Positions 33,487 through 40,927 of a DNA stretch of 43,463 bases are shown one piece after another. The notes beneath the pieces were generated by a model. The model had not been told where the DNA came from, did not search any database, and worked only from the letters and a program-made list of their open reading frames with translations. The position numbers and the translations under genes were made by a program. This stretch comes from Thermocrispum municipale DSM 44069 (GTDB taxonomy: Bacteria; Actinomycetota; Actinomycetes; Mycobacteriales; Pseudonocardiaceae): assembly GCF_000427825.1 (NCBI RefSeq), contig NZ_ATYT01000020.1, forward strand, positions 1-43,463. Reading direction: 5' to 3'. Numbering within the stretch: position 1 is the first letter of the stretch; every line of letters starts with the position of its first letter.

Positions 33487-33522
33487 GTGCGGAAAGTCCC
33501 GGCTGTTGAGGACTTGCGGCCA
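33487..33522. promoter_or_regulatory. Pair of DosR-box-like elements upstream of USP gene
   Basis: The minus strand at 33500-33487 reads GGGACTTTCCGCAC and the plus strand at 33509-33522 reads AGGACTTGCGGCCA. They begin just after the nitroreductase stop and end 36 bases before the USP start. Confidence 0.62.
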
Positions 33523-33558
33523 GGGTCCGGCCGGCCAGGAGCGGCCTAACGTCGAAGC

Positions 33559-34446
33559 ATGAATCCGAGTCAGAACAAGCCGTTCGTGGTGGGCGTCGAC
33601 GGTTCCGATCAGGCGCGGCAAGCCGTCCGCTGGGCGGTGCGCGCGGCCACCCTACGCGAGGCGCCCGTGTTGTTGACGCATGCGCTCGGGGTCCCTGACT
33701 ACTACGCCGGGGTCCTGCCGCCGACACCGAAGGTGCTCGATGCGGTATGGGCACGGGGCAACGCTCTGCTGGAGGAGGCGGCCGACTTCGCCAAGAGCCT
33801 CGGCGCGGTCGACGTGCGCACGCACATACGGGACGAGAGCCCCAATGTGGTGCTGCTCGAGGCTTCGGTCGGGGCACATGCCCTGGTGATCGGCGCGCCG
33901 GAACACAGCCGGATCGCCGACATGTTGGTGCTGGGACCGCTGGCGCCCCAGCTGGCCGCGCACGCGCGGTGCCCGCTGGTCGTGGTGCACGGACAACAGG
34001 ACGAGGCGGCCGAAGGTCCGGTCGTGGTCGGCGTGGACGGGTCGGAGTTGTCCGAGCGGGCGATCTCGGTGGCGTTCGACGAGGCCGCGACCCGGGGGGC
34101 GCCGTTGACCGCGGTGCACGCCTGGCCAGGCTGGTACGCCGAGGCGATTCTCGCCGAACCGCTTCCGGACTGGCCGCCGCTGGAGCGCATCGAGCAGGAA
34201 ATCCTCACCGACCGGTTGGCCGACTGGTCGAAGAAGTACCCCAGTGTGACCGTGCGCCGGGAAGTGGTGCAGCAGAGCCCGGGCGCCGCGCTGATCGAGT
34301 CCAGCAAGCACGCGCAACTGGTCGTGGTCGGTAGCCGGGGCCGCGGCGGGTTCGGCGGACTGTTGCTCGGGTCGACCAGCCAGAAGTTGATCTACCACGC
34401 GGCCAGTCCGGTGATGGTGGTGCGCCCCGACGAGACAGGGGAGTAG
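33559..34446 (+). CDS. Tandem universal stress protein (two USP domains)
   Basis: A 295-residue protein, second of two tandem USPs. Domain 1: FVVGVDGSDQARQAVRWAVR, ALVIGAPEHSRIADMLVLGPLA. Domain 2: VVVGVDGSELSERAISVAF, VVVGSRGRGGFGGLLLGSTS. Domain 2 keeps the full ATP-binding glycine pattern; in domain 1 the first glycine pair is GAPEHSR and the final G-S is G-P, so ATP binding there is doubtful. It probably shares a transcript with the MgtE-like gene 5 bases downstream. Confidence 0.93.
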   Translation: MNPSQNKPFVVGVDGSDQARQAVRWAVRAATLREAPVLLTHALGVPDYYAGVLPPTPKVLDAVWARGNALLEEAADFAKSLGAVDVRTHIRDESPNVVLLEASVGAHALVIGAPEHSRIADMLVLGPLAPQLAAHARCPLVVVHGQQDEAAEGPVVVGVDGSELSERAISVAFDEAATRGAPLTAVHAWPGWYAEAILAEPLPDWPPLERIEQEILTDRLADWSKKYPSVTVRREVVQQSPGAALIESSKHAQLVVVGSRGRGGFGGLLLGSTSQKLIYHAASPVMVVRPDETGE

Positions 34447-34451
34447 CCGGC

Positions 34452-35453
34452 GTGCGGCGGGGGCGGTCGGTCACGGCTACCGATGCGCCCGCGCCCGAGG
34501 CGCCGGTACGCACCGCGGCCGCGCACGCCACCGACCGTGTGCCGATCGCTGCGCCCTCGGACCGGGTCGCCGACCTGTATGCGGGGATGCGAGGTCAGCG
34601 GTTCGACAGCGCCGACGTCGTCGCGGTCTGCGACGGGACACGACTGGTCGGGCTCGTGACCATCGAGCGGCTGTTGGCTGCCCGGCCCGAGGCGCGGGTA
34701 GCCGACGTGATGGACGCCGACCCGCCACGGATCGCGCCCAGGACGGAGCAGGAGAAGGTGGCGTGGGCCGCCGTGCAGCACAGTGAGCCCGGACTGGCGG
34801 TGGTGGACGGCGACGGCCGTTTCGTCGGCCTGGTGCCACCGCAGCGGCTGCTCGGGGTGCTGCTGGCCGAACACGACGAGGACATCGCGCGGCTCGGCGG
34901 CTTTCTGGCCTCGACCGACCGGGCACGGCTCGCGATCACCGAACCGATCCACCGTCGGCTGTGGCATCGCCTGCCGTGGTTGCTGGTCGGGCTCGTCGGC
35001 GCGCTGCTGTCCGCGGTACTGGTCGGTGCGTTCGAGGCGCAGCTGCAGCAGCAGGTGCTGATCGCCTTGTTCGTGCCGGGAGTCGTCTACATCGCCGACG
35101 CCGTCGGTACGCAGACCGAGGCGTTGATCATCCGCGGCCTGTCCGTCGGGGCCAGGGTGGTTCGCGTTGCCCTGCGGGAGGCCGTGACCGGGGTCGTGCT
35201 CGGCATGCTGCTGGCACTGCTGGCGTTGCCGGTGATCTGGGGTGTCTGGGGACTGTTCGAGCTCGCGCTGGCCGTCGCCGTTGCGGTGCTCGCCGCGTCC
35301 GGCATCGCCACGCTCATCGCGATGGCACTGCCGTGGCTGTTCGACCGGATCGGTGTCGACCCCGCCTACGGTTCCGGCCCGCTGGCCACCGTCGTGCAGG
35401 ATCTGCTGTCGGTGCTGATCTACTTCGTCGCGGTGTCCTGGATCGCGCTGTAG
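34452..35453 (+). CDS. MgtE-like divalent cation transporter lacking the N domain
   Basis: A 333-residue protein. The N-terminal half (about 25-150) is a CBS pair; the C-terminal 175-333 is the five-helix MgtE pore domain (VVYIADAVGTQTEALIIRGL, then LPWLFDRIGVDPAYGSGPLA and TVVQDLLSVLIYF). The Asp residues of the DPA segment and of VQD, which line the Mg2+ site in MgtE, are kept. The usual N-terminal superhelical Mg2+-sensor domain of MgtE (normal length about 450) is absent. GTG start 5 bases after the USP stop. Its 3' end overlaps the efflux gene end by 34 bases. Confidence 0.85.
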   Translation: MRRGRSVTATDAPAPEAPVRTAAAHATDRVPIAAPSDRVADLYAGMRGQRFDSADVVAVCDGTRLVGLVTIERLLAARPEARVADVMDADPPRIAPRTEQEKVAWAAVQHSEPGLAVVDGDGRFVGLVPPQRLLGVLLAEHDEDIARLGGFLASTDRARLAITEPIHRRLWHRLPWLLVGLVGALLSAVLVGAFEAQLQQQVLIALFVPGVVYIADAVGTQTEALIIRGLSVGARVVRVALREAVTGVVLGMLLALLALPVIWGVWGLFELALAVAVAVLAASGIATLIAMALPWLFDRIGVDPAYGSGPLATVVQDLLSVLIYFVAVSWIAL

Positions 35454-36835
35454 CGGCGGAACCGTTTGAGGCTCCGGTCGAACACGGTGAGCGCCAGCAG
35501 CACCAGGGCGATGGCGAGCAGTGCCCACCCCAGGGTGTGCAGGCCCGCGGTGCTGGGTTCGTGGCCGAAACTGCGTGCGATCAGGGCGGAAGCGGCCAGT
35601 GCCCCGACGTACTGGGCGGTGCGGAACAGTCCGCTGGCGGTGCCCATGTCCTCTGCGGGCGCCTGGCTGTACAACGCGGTCTGATTGGTCACGCTGGACA
35701 GGCCTTGGCCGACGCCGAAGATCGCCCCGAGGCCGACCAGCGCGAGGATCCACGTCCCGGCACCCAGGAACAACAGCAGCGCCGAACCGGCGGCGAGCGC
35801 CAGCGAATTGGTGATCAGCCGAGCCCGGACGGTGTGCGGGTTCGAGCTGAAGGCCGCCGCCAGCACGGCCACGACCGACATCGGAAGGAGCAGTGCGCCC
35901 GCGGCCGAGGGGGACAGGCCGCGGACGGACTCGAGCCACTGGACGTAGCCGAACATGATCGCGTAGACGATCAGCAGCGCGAGAGCTTGTCGTAGGTAAG
36001 TGCGCAGCAGTGGACCGTTCGTGGCCAGCTTGCGGACGTCGACGAACGGCCGGCCTACCCGCAGTTCCACCCAGGTGAACACGCTCGCGACCACGGCGAA
36101 GACGGCGAGCAGATACGCCTTGCGCCACTGCGGGTCCATCACGAACAGCAACAGAACGACGATGGCGACGGAGAACAGCAGGATGCCCGCCACGTCGACC
36201 GGTTGCCGCGTGTCGCGGCGGCGATCGTCGCGCGGAACCCACAGCACCGTGAACAGCAGCGCGGCAGCGGCGAGCGGGACGTTGACGGCGAAAATCGCGG
36301 GCCAGCCGAACAGGGCGATGAGCGCGCCGCCCAATGGCGGGCCGAGCACCATCACCGTCTGGTTCGAGATGGCCAGCACCGACAACAGCCGCCCGGGGAC
36401 GCCTTGCCCGGTCGCGTCGGTGTGCGCGCGCAGCGCGGCCATGGCTGCGGGGAACCCCGCGCACGTGCCCATGCCGAGCAGCACACGAACGCCGACCAGC
36501 CACTCCAGCGAGATGGCCAGCATTCCCGCGATGCCTGCGACGATGACCGCGCTCATGCCGATGATCAGCACGCGACGCGCGCCGAAGCGGTCGACGAACA
36601 GGCCCATGACCGGCTGACCGACGGCCGAGACGAGGTACAGGGCCGTGACCAGCCAGGCGGTCCGGGCGGGCCCGGCGCCGAACGTCTCGCCGATGGGCAC
36701 CAGTGCGACGGAGATCAGGGTGGTGTTGAGGGGATTGAGATAGGAGCTCGACACCAGCGCAGCCGCGAGGCGTTTGCCGATGCGCGCGGGCGCCGCAGGC
36801 TGCGCAGGGGCGATGGGTCTCGCCGTCGTACTCAC
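35420..36835 (-). CDS. MFS drug efflux transporter (DHA2/EmrB-like)
   Basis: A 471-residue multi-helix exporter. Motifs are LNTTLISVALVPIGETFG in helix 1, VSAVGQPVMGLFVDRFGARR (motif A) and the motif-C-like NQTVMVLGPPLGGALIALFG near residue 160. More than 12 hydrophobic segments fit the 14-helix DHA2 group. Its gene lies 30 bases after the MarR gene on the same strand. Probably a MarR-repressed exporter of a lipophilic drug or metabolite, not part of the stress set. Confidence 0.9.
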   Translation of the reverse strand: MSTTARPIAPAQPAAPARIGKRLAAALVSSSYLNPLNTTLISVALVPIGETFGAGPARTAWLVTALYLVSAVGQPVMGLFVDRFGARRVLIIGMSAVIVAGIAGMLAISLEWLVGVRVLLGMGTCAGFPAAMAALRAHTDATGQGVPGRLLSVLAISNQTVMVLGPPLGGALIALFGWPAIFAVNVPLAAAALLFTVLWVPRDDRRRDTRQPVDVAGILLFSVAIVVLLLFVMDPQWRKAYLLAVFAVVASVFTWVELRVGRPFVDVRKLATNGPLLRTYLRQALALLIVYAIMFGYVQWLESVRGLSPSAAGALLLPMSVVAVLAAAFSSNPHTVRARLITNSLALAAGSALLLFLGAGTWILALVGLGAIFGVGQGLSSVTNQTALYSQAPAEDMGTASGLFRTAQYVGALAASALIARSFGHEPSTAGLHTLGWALLAIALVLLALTVFDRSLKRFRRYSAIQDTATK

Positions 36836-36865
36836 ACTCCCTCGGTCTTGATCGGGCGGTGCCGG

Positions 36866-37300
36866 CTAGTGCTGGATCAACTTCTGCAGCACCGGCAGGG
36901 CCTTGGCCAGGGTGACCCGGTCGGAGGGAGTCATGGTCGTCAGCGCCTCCGCGATCCATTCCTCGCGGTGTTCGAGCAGCCCGCGCACCGCTTTGTCGCC
37001 GAGCGCGGACAGCGAGATCACCACGCGGCGCCCGTCCTTGGGGTCGCGGCTGCGCTCGAGATACCCCAGTTCGTCCAGGGCGGCGAGGATGGGTCCGATC
37101 GACTGCTGGCGGACGCGCTCGGCCGCGGCGAGCTGGCCCGGCGTGCTCGGCCCCTCCCGGTGCAGGCGGACCAGCAGCGCGGTCTGGGACGGCGTGAGGA
37201 CTGCGCCGTTGTCGACCTGACGCAGGCGTCGATGCAGCTGACCGACCGTGCCGCGGATCTCGGCCGCCAACCGCATGATCTCCGGGGTCACTCCTGGCAT
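36866..37300 (-). CDS. MarR-family transcriptional regulator
   Basis: A 144-residue winged-helix regulator: LTPSQTALLVRLHREGPSTP, LAAAERVRQQSIGPILAALD (recognition helix), LGYLERSRDPKDGRRVVISLS (wing with the DxRR motif). The chosen ATG at 37300 has no ribosome binding site but sits in an AT-rich stretch (CTTATCAGTTTAG, then CATATATG), so a leaderless transcript is possible; an ATG at about 37277 is an alternative. It likely represses itself and the adjacent efflux gene. Confidence 0.92.
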   Translation of the reverse strand: MPGVTPEIMRLAAEIRGTVGQLHRRLRQVDNGAVLTPSQTALLVRLHREGPSTPGQLAAAERVRQQSIGPILAALDELGYLERSRDPKDGRRVVISLSALGDKAVRGLLEHREEWIAEALTTMTPSDRVTLAKALPVLQKLIQH

Positions 37301-37627
37301 ATATGAAGGCTAAACTGATAAGTCCAGACTGAGCAAATTCATGGCGTCCGGATGGGTGCCGTTGGGGCGGGGTTCTGCGGTGCGCCCGTCAACGCGAGGC
37401 GGTGCCGGACCTCGCGCCTCAACGACGGCCACTGGCTGGTGCGGTGCTCGGGCGAGACGTGGCCCAGACATCCGTCGCGGCGACCGGGGTGCGCTCGTGG
37501 CGAGGTGCCGTTGGCCGCCCGGCATAGCGGGCCACCGCGCCGGGCGGCCAGGTGTGCGGGCCGGGTGACTGGGTTCAGTGCCGTCACGGTCCGAGCAGCC
37601 GTCCCCGGCGCATGGTCGGTGGCCGGG
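37301..37627. other. Intergenic stretch, no supported gene
   Basis: 327 bases between the MarR start and the end of a CBS-BON gene. The first 30 bases are AT-rich and likely hold the MarR promoter/operator. The remainder has only overlapping Arg/Gly-rich shadow frames and no ribosome binding sites. Confidence 0.55.
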
Positions 37628-38245
37628 CTACTGCGGCCGCGGCCAATGCGGCGCGGAGATGACCTTGGCCCTGGTGACGCCGGGGACGGCTTCCGCGACG
37701 ACCTGCGCGATGTGTCGGTCCTGCGGGTCGTCGAACTGGTCGATGACGATGGCTTCGCCCTCACGCACCGAAACGGTGTAGCGCCCGGGGCCGCCCAACA
37801 TCGCCAGGTGACGGCGCAGGTCGGCGGCGATCTCCCGGTCGGTGCGGCGCAGCACGCGCAGCAGGTCGCGCCGGGTCACGATGCCGACCAGCCGGTCGTC
37901 GTCCACGATCGGCACGCAGCGCCGGTGCTCCCGCACCATCATCTCGGCCAGCTGCGCGACGTCCATGGTGGACGAGCAGACCACCGGCGGCGCGGTCATC
38001 ACCTCGCCGACCTTCTTCGGGGGAGCCTCGCGTGCGTCGTCCTCCGGTGTGCGGTAGCGCGGGTCGCGCGGGAACTGTTCCCGCAGCAGGTCGGCTTCGG
38101 TGACGATGCCGATGATGCGCTCTTGCTCGTCCACCACCGGCATCGCCGTGAATCCCCGGCGCGACAGCAGATCCGCGGCTTCCTTGACGGTCGTGGACTC
38201 CGGTACCGCAAGAACCGGATGCGACATGATGTCCCGGACGCGCAT
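37628..38245 (-). CDS. CBS-pair + BON-like domain protein
   Basis: A 205-residue protein. CBS1: VRDIMSHPVLAVPESTTVKE, FTAMPVVDEQERIIGIVTEA. CBS2: VGEVMTAPPVVCSSTMDVAQ, RCVPIVDDDRLVGIVTRRDL. The C-terminal part (YTVSVREGEAIVIDQF, VAEAVPGVTRAKVISAP) is a short BON-like domain. The ATG at 38245 follows GGAGGGGAG. Third CBS-BON paralogue of the island; divergent from a Ddn-like gene across two DosR-like boxes. Confidence 0.9.
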   Translation of the reverse strand: MRVRDIMSHPVLAVPESTTVKEAADLLSRRGFTAMPVVDEQERIIGIVTEADLLREQFPRDPRYRTPEDDAREAPPKKVGEVMTAPPVVCSSTMDVAQLAEMMVREHRRCVPIVDDDRLVGIVTRRDLLRVLRRTDREIAADLRRHLAMLGGPGRYTVSVREGEAIVIDQFDDPQDRHIAQVVAEAVPGVTRAKVISAPHWPRPQ

Positions 38246-38319
38246 GCCATCTCCCCTCCGTCCACTGACGGTAGAGCGACGCCGCGTGGCAGCACCGCGT
38301 CCGCAGGAACCGATTTCCG

Positions 38320-38386
38320 AGGACCTTCGGCCTTGCGGGGACACCCTGTCGATCGAACACGCGCAGGTGGCGAGGACATTGGACCC
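38320..38386. promoter_or_regulatory. Two DosR-box-like elements between CBS-BON and Ddn-like genes
   Basis: AGGACCTTCGGCCT at 38320-38333 is the best match of the whole set, and AGGACATTGGACCC lies at 38373-38386. They sit in the 198-base divergent promoter region, 58-124 bases before the Ddn-like start. Confidence 0.65.
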
Positions 38387-38443
38387 TTCCAGGCCGCCTC
38401 CACCGCTGCCTACCGTCGGAGCACCCGGAGTTGGGAGGACGCC

Positions 38444-38971
38444 ATGTCCGTCACCAGGCCGCCGAACACCCCGAAGCTGCCGCCGCGGTGGTTCGTCCGG
38501 GGTGCGTGGTCCGTCCATCGCGCGCTCTACCGAGTGCTGCCGGGCAAGGCAGGCTTGTGGGGTCCCCGCGGGCCGCGGTGGGGCACGATGCGGGTCACCG
38601 CGACAGGTCGCAAGTCCGGGCAGCCACGCTCGGTGATCCTTGGCTATGTCGAGGACGGCGACGACCTCGTCACCTTGGCGATGAACGGCTGGGCGAACCC
38701 TGAACCGGCGTGGTGGCTCAACCTGCAAGCCAACCCGGAAGCGACGGTCGAGCTCGTCGGCGGCGAGCGGAGGGTACGGGCGCGCGCGGCGGCCGGGGAG
38801 GAGCGCGACCGGCTCTGGGCGCGGTGGCGCGACTACGAGCCGAAGCCCGACGAGCACGCCGCACTCCGGGACGGCGAGACCGCGGTGGTCGTGCTCGAGC
38901 CCGTCCTGGATGCTACTCGCCGCCGACCCAGTCGTCGTAGAACGGCGGCATCTGCGAAGCACGGCTGGTGA
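38444..38971 (+). CDS. Deazaflavin (F420)-dependent nitroreductase family protein, Ddn-like
   Basis: A 175-residue protein. The family core is MRVTATGRKSGQPRSVILGY (about 49-68), then DGDDLVTLAMNGWANPEPAW, WLNLQANPEATVELVG. It belongs to the split-barrel Ddn/F420 group; F420 binding is inferred from family. GGGAGG site before the ATG. The basic C-terminal tail runs 59 bases into the convergent crotonase gene, so the last 20 or so residues are probably not structural. Confidence 0.88.
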   Translation: MSVTRPPNTPKLPPRWFVRGAWSVHRALYRVLPGKAGLWGPRGPRWGTMRVTATGRKSGQPRSVILGYVEDGDDLVTLAMNGWANPEPAWWLNLQANPEATVELVGGERRVRARAAAGEERDRLWARWRDYEPKPDEHAALRDGETAVVVLEPVLDATRRRPSRRRTAASAKHGW

Positions 38972-39791
38972 AGTTCGGCTTGCGCTTCTCCAGGAATGCC
39001 TGCACGCCCTCCTTGCCGTCGCCCAGGCTCGTGTAGAACATGCCGAGCGAGTCGATGCGATGTGCCTCGACCGGATGTGGCTGCGCCGCATTGCGCCGCA
39101 TCATTTGCCGGGTCAAGGCGATGGCGACGGCGGACCGGCCGCGCGTCCACGCGTCGACGATCTCCTTCGCGCGGGGCAGCAGGGCGTCGGCCTCGTGCAC
39201 TTCGTCGACCAGCCCGAGTGAACACGCGGTCTCGGCGTCGTAGATGTCTGCGCGGTACGCCACGTCGAGAGCCGTCGACATGCCGACCAGACGCGGGAGG
39301 AACCACGTCGAAGCGGCCTCCGGCACGACACCCAGCCTGCCGAACACCAGCCCGACTCGGGCCGACGTCGACGCGATCCGGCGGTCCATGGCCAAGGTCA
39401 TGGTCGCGCCGATCCCCACCGCGGGCCCGTTGATCGCCGCCAGTACCGGCTTGCGACAGTCGTGGATCGCCAGTGTCACCCGCCCGCCGAGGTCGCGGAT
39501 CCGCGCCAGCGCCGGATCGTCGAGATCCGCCATGTCCGCCAGGGTCGGCGTCGCCGTCTCGTCGAGGCCGAACACATTGCCCTCGCTCGACAGGTCCATG
39601 CCGGCACAGAAACCGCGGCCCTTTCCGGTCACGATCACGGCCCGCACGTCATCGTCGCCGTTGACCTGCCGGAACGTCTGCTCGAGCTCGTTGGCCATGG
39701 TGACGGTGAAGGCGTTGAGCTTGTCGGGGCGATCAAGGGTGACCACGAGGATTCCGTCGGTGACCTCGTGCCGCAGCGTCTGGAAGGTCAT
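38913..39791 (-). CDS. Enoyl-CoA hydratase/isomerase (crotonase) family protein
   Basis: A 292-residue crotonase. Oxyanion-hole segments are FCAGMDLSSEGNVF near residue 61 and INGPAVGIGATMTLAMDRRI near 118. A candidate catalytic Glu is in GVVPEAASTWFLPRLVG near 154. The C-terminal helices end NFTSRASQMPPFYDDW, usual for this subgroup. Last gene of a minus-strand operon (NIPSNAP, CoxG-like, crotonase), 44 bases after the CoxG-like stop. Substrate unknown. Confidence 0.92.
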   Translation of the reverse strand: MTFQTLRHEVTDGILVVTLDRPDKLNAFTVTMANELEQTFRQVNGDDDVRAVIVTGKGRGFCAGMDLSSEGNVFGLDETATPTLADMADLDDPALARIRDLGGRVTLAIHDCRKPVLAAINGPAVGIGATMTLAMDRRIASTSARVGLVFGRLGVVPEAASTWFLPRLVGMSTALDVAYRADIYDAETACSLGLVDEVHEADALLPRAKEIVDAWTRGRSAVAIALTRQMMRRNAAQPHPVEAHRIDSLGMFYTSLGDGKEGVQAFLEKRKPNFTSRASQMPPFYDDWVGGE

Positions 39792-39835
39792 GTACCGAAC
39801 AGTACAAGGTTCCGGTCGGCGCGCTCACGCCGAGA

Positions 39836-40516
39836 TCAACCGGACGTGATCCTGGGGTCGTACGGCACCAGATACGCCACCGTGGGGCTGGGCCGGCGCC
39901 GGTGTCCGAGCAGGAATCCGACGAGCCCACCGATCACCGCTGCCACCAGGGGAGTGGCCGCGCGTTTGCCGAGCGGACCGGCCAGGGTGGACAGCACGTC
40001 CAACGACGCCTGTTCGGCCGCAGGCACCGCAGACCGCTCCGCTTGCGGGGTGCTCGGCTGCGGCTGCTCGCCCCCGGCAATCATCGACTCCAGTCGCCGC
40101 ACGAAGTCGTCGACCAGTGTGTTGCTGACCTCCGCCAGCAGCGAGCGACCGAACTGAGCCGCGCGACCGCTGACGGACAGATCGGTGGCGACGTCGACAC
40201 GGGTGGCCGAGCCGTCCGCGGTGAGCTGCATGGTGATGACGGCGGAGGCGATCCCGGCGCCCTTGGCTTCCTTGCCGCGTGCCTCGACCACCGCGCGATG
40301 CGCGACGTCGTCCCGCTCCCGGAAGTACGCCACCCCCTGGTAGTTGGCGTTCACCGGACCGATGCGTGCGGACACCTTGCCGTGGTAGGTCCCGTCCACC
40401 ACGTCGTCGAGCTGCGCGCCGGGCAGGCAGGTGGCCACTTTCGGCAGGTCCGTCAGCAGCTCCCACGCCTGTTCGACGGGCAGCTGCACGCGAAACTGGT
40501 GCTGCAACGCGATCAT
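39836..40516 (-). CDS. CoxG-like SRPBCC protein with C-terminal membrane helix
   Basis: A 226-residue protein. The N-terminal SRPBCC domain (residues 1-145) has the CoxG pattern: VEQAWELLTDLPKVATCLPG, YHGKVSARIGPVNANYQGVA, and TRVDVATDLSVSGRAAQFGR. A linker follows, then one membrane helix near 190-208 (TPLVAAVIGGLVGFLLG). CoxG proteins anchor molybdenum CO dehydrogenase-type complexes to the membrane or bind quinone-like lipids. No coxSML genes remain here, but the gene upstream in this operon has been lost. ATG one base after the NIPSNAP stop. Confidence 0.88.
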   Translation of the reverse strand: MIALQHQFRVQLPVEQAWELLTDLPKVATCLPGAQLDDVVDGTYHGKVSARIGPVNANYQGVAYFRERDDVAHRAVVEARGKEAKGAGIASAVITMQLTADGSATRVDVATDLSVSGRAAQFGRSLLAEVSNTLVDDFVRRLESMIAGGEQPQPSTPQAERSAVPAAEQASLDVLSTLAGPLGKRAATPLVAAVIGGLVGFLLGHRRRPSPTVAYLVPYDPRITSG

Positions 40517-40517
40517 G

Positions 40518-40850
40518 TCAGGCTCCTTGCTGCTCGGCGGGCCAGTAGTCGACCGGGCCGAGCAGACGACTGGTCATCGACGCCACGATCGGGCCGTCCG
40601 CTTCCGACGCGGCCTTGACCTGCTGCCACTCCTCGTCGTTCTGGAAGGCCTGCCACGCCTTCTTGCGCGCCTCGGCATCCGGGAACTTCAGCAGGTAGAC
40701 GATGCGGTTCGGATCCTTCTCGTCGACCCAGAAGCCGGCGACCTCCAGGCCGTGCCGCGCGAAGAGCGCCAGCGTCTTGTCCCGGAACCGCCGGTGCAGC
40801 TTGTCCGCGGCCCCTGGGTGCGCGACGTACTCGCGGAGCTCGTAGATCAT
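40518..40850 (-). CDS. NIPSNAP family protein
   Basis: A 110-residue ferredoxin-like (dimeric alpha-beta barrel) protein: MIYELREYVAHPGAADKLHR at the N-terminus, FARHGLEVAGFWVDEKDPNR, VYLLKFPDAEARKKAWQAFQ and DEEWQQVKAASEADG. The match is full length. GGAGGACGTC site before the ATG. Its start overlaps the stop of a lost upstream gene (ATGA). Function unknown; often linked to small-molecule oxidation operons. Confidence 0.9.
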   Translation of the reverse strand: MIYELREYVAHPGAADKLHRRFRDKTLALFARHGLEVAGFWVDEKDPNRIVYLLKFPDAEARKKAWQAFQNDEEWQQVKAASEADGPIVASMTSRLLGPVDYWPAEQQGA

Positions 40851-40927
40851 CCGACGTCCTCCAATGCTCGGCTGGTTGCGTTGCGGACTGCGGCGGCGAC
40901 GGTGCGGGCGACGAGCGTGCCGGCGAC
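40847..40927 (-). pseudogene. 3' remnant of a gene formerly upstream of NIPSNAP
   Basis: The minus-strand frame GTLVARTVAAAVRNATSRAL plus EDVG ends in a TGA that overlaps the NIPSNAP ATG (ATGA), the coupling style used throughout this window. It reads like a true protein C-terminus. Upstream of about 40927 the frame lies antisense to the nSTAND-type coding sequence, so the rest of the gene has been replaced. The family cannot be assigned from so few residues. Confidence 0.38.

Noticed and set aside
34392-36959. 855-residue minus-strand frame across the MgtE-like and MFS genes
   Set aside because: Arg/Gly/Pro-rich, low-complexity shadow of both the plus-strand MgtE-like gene and the minus-strand efflux gene in another frame.
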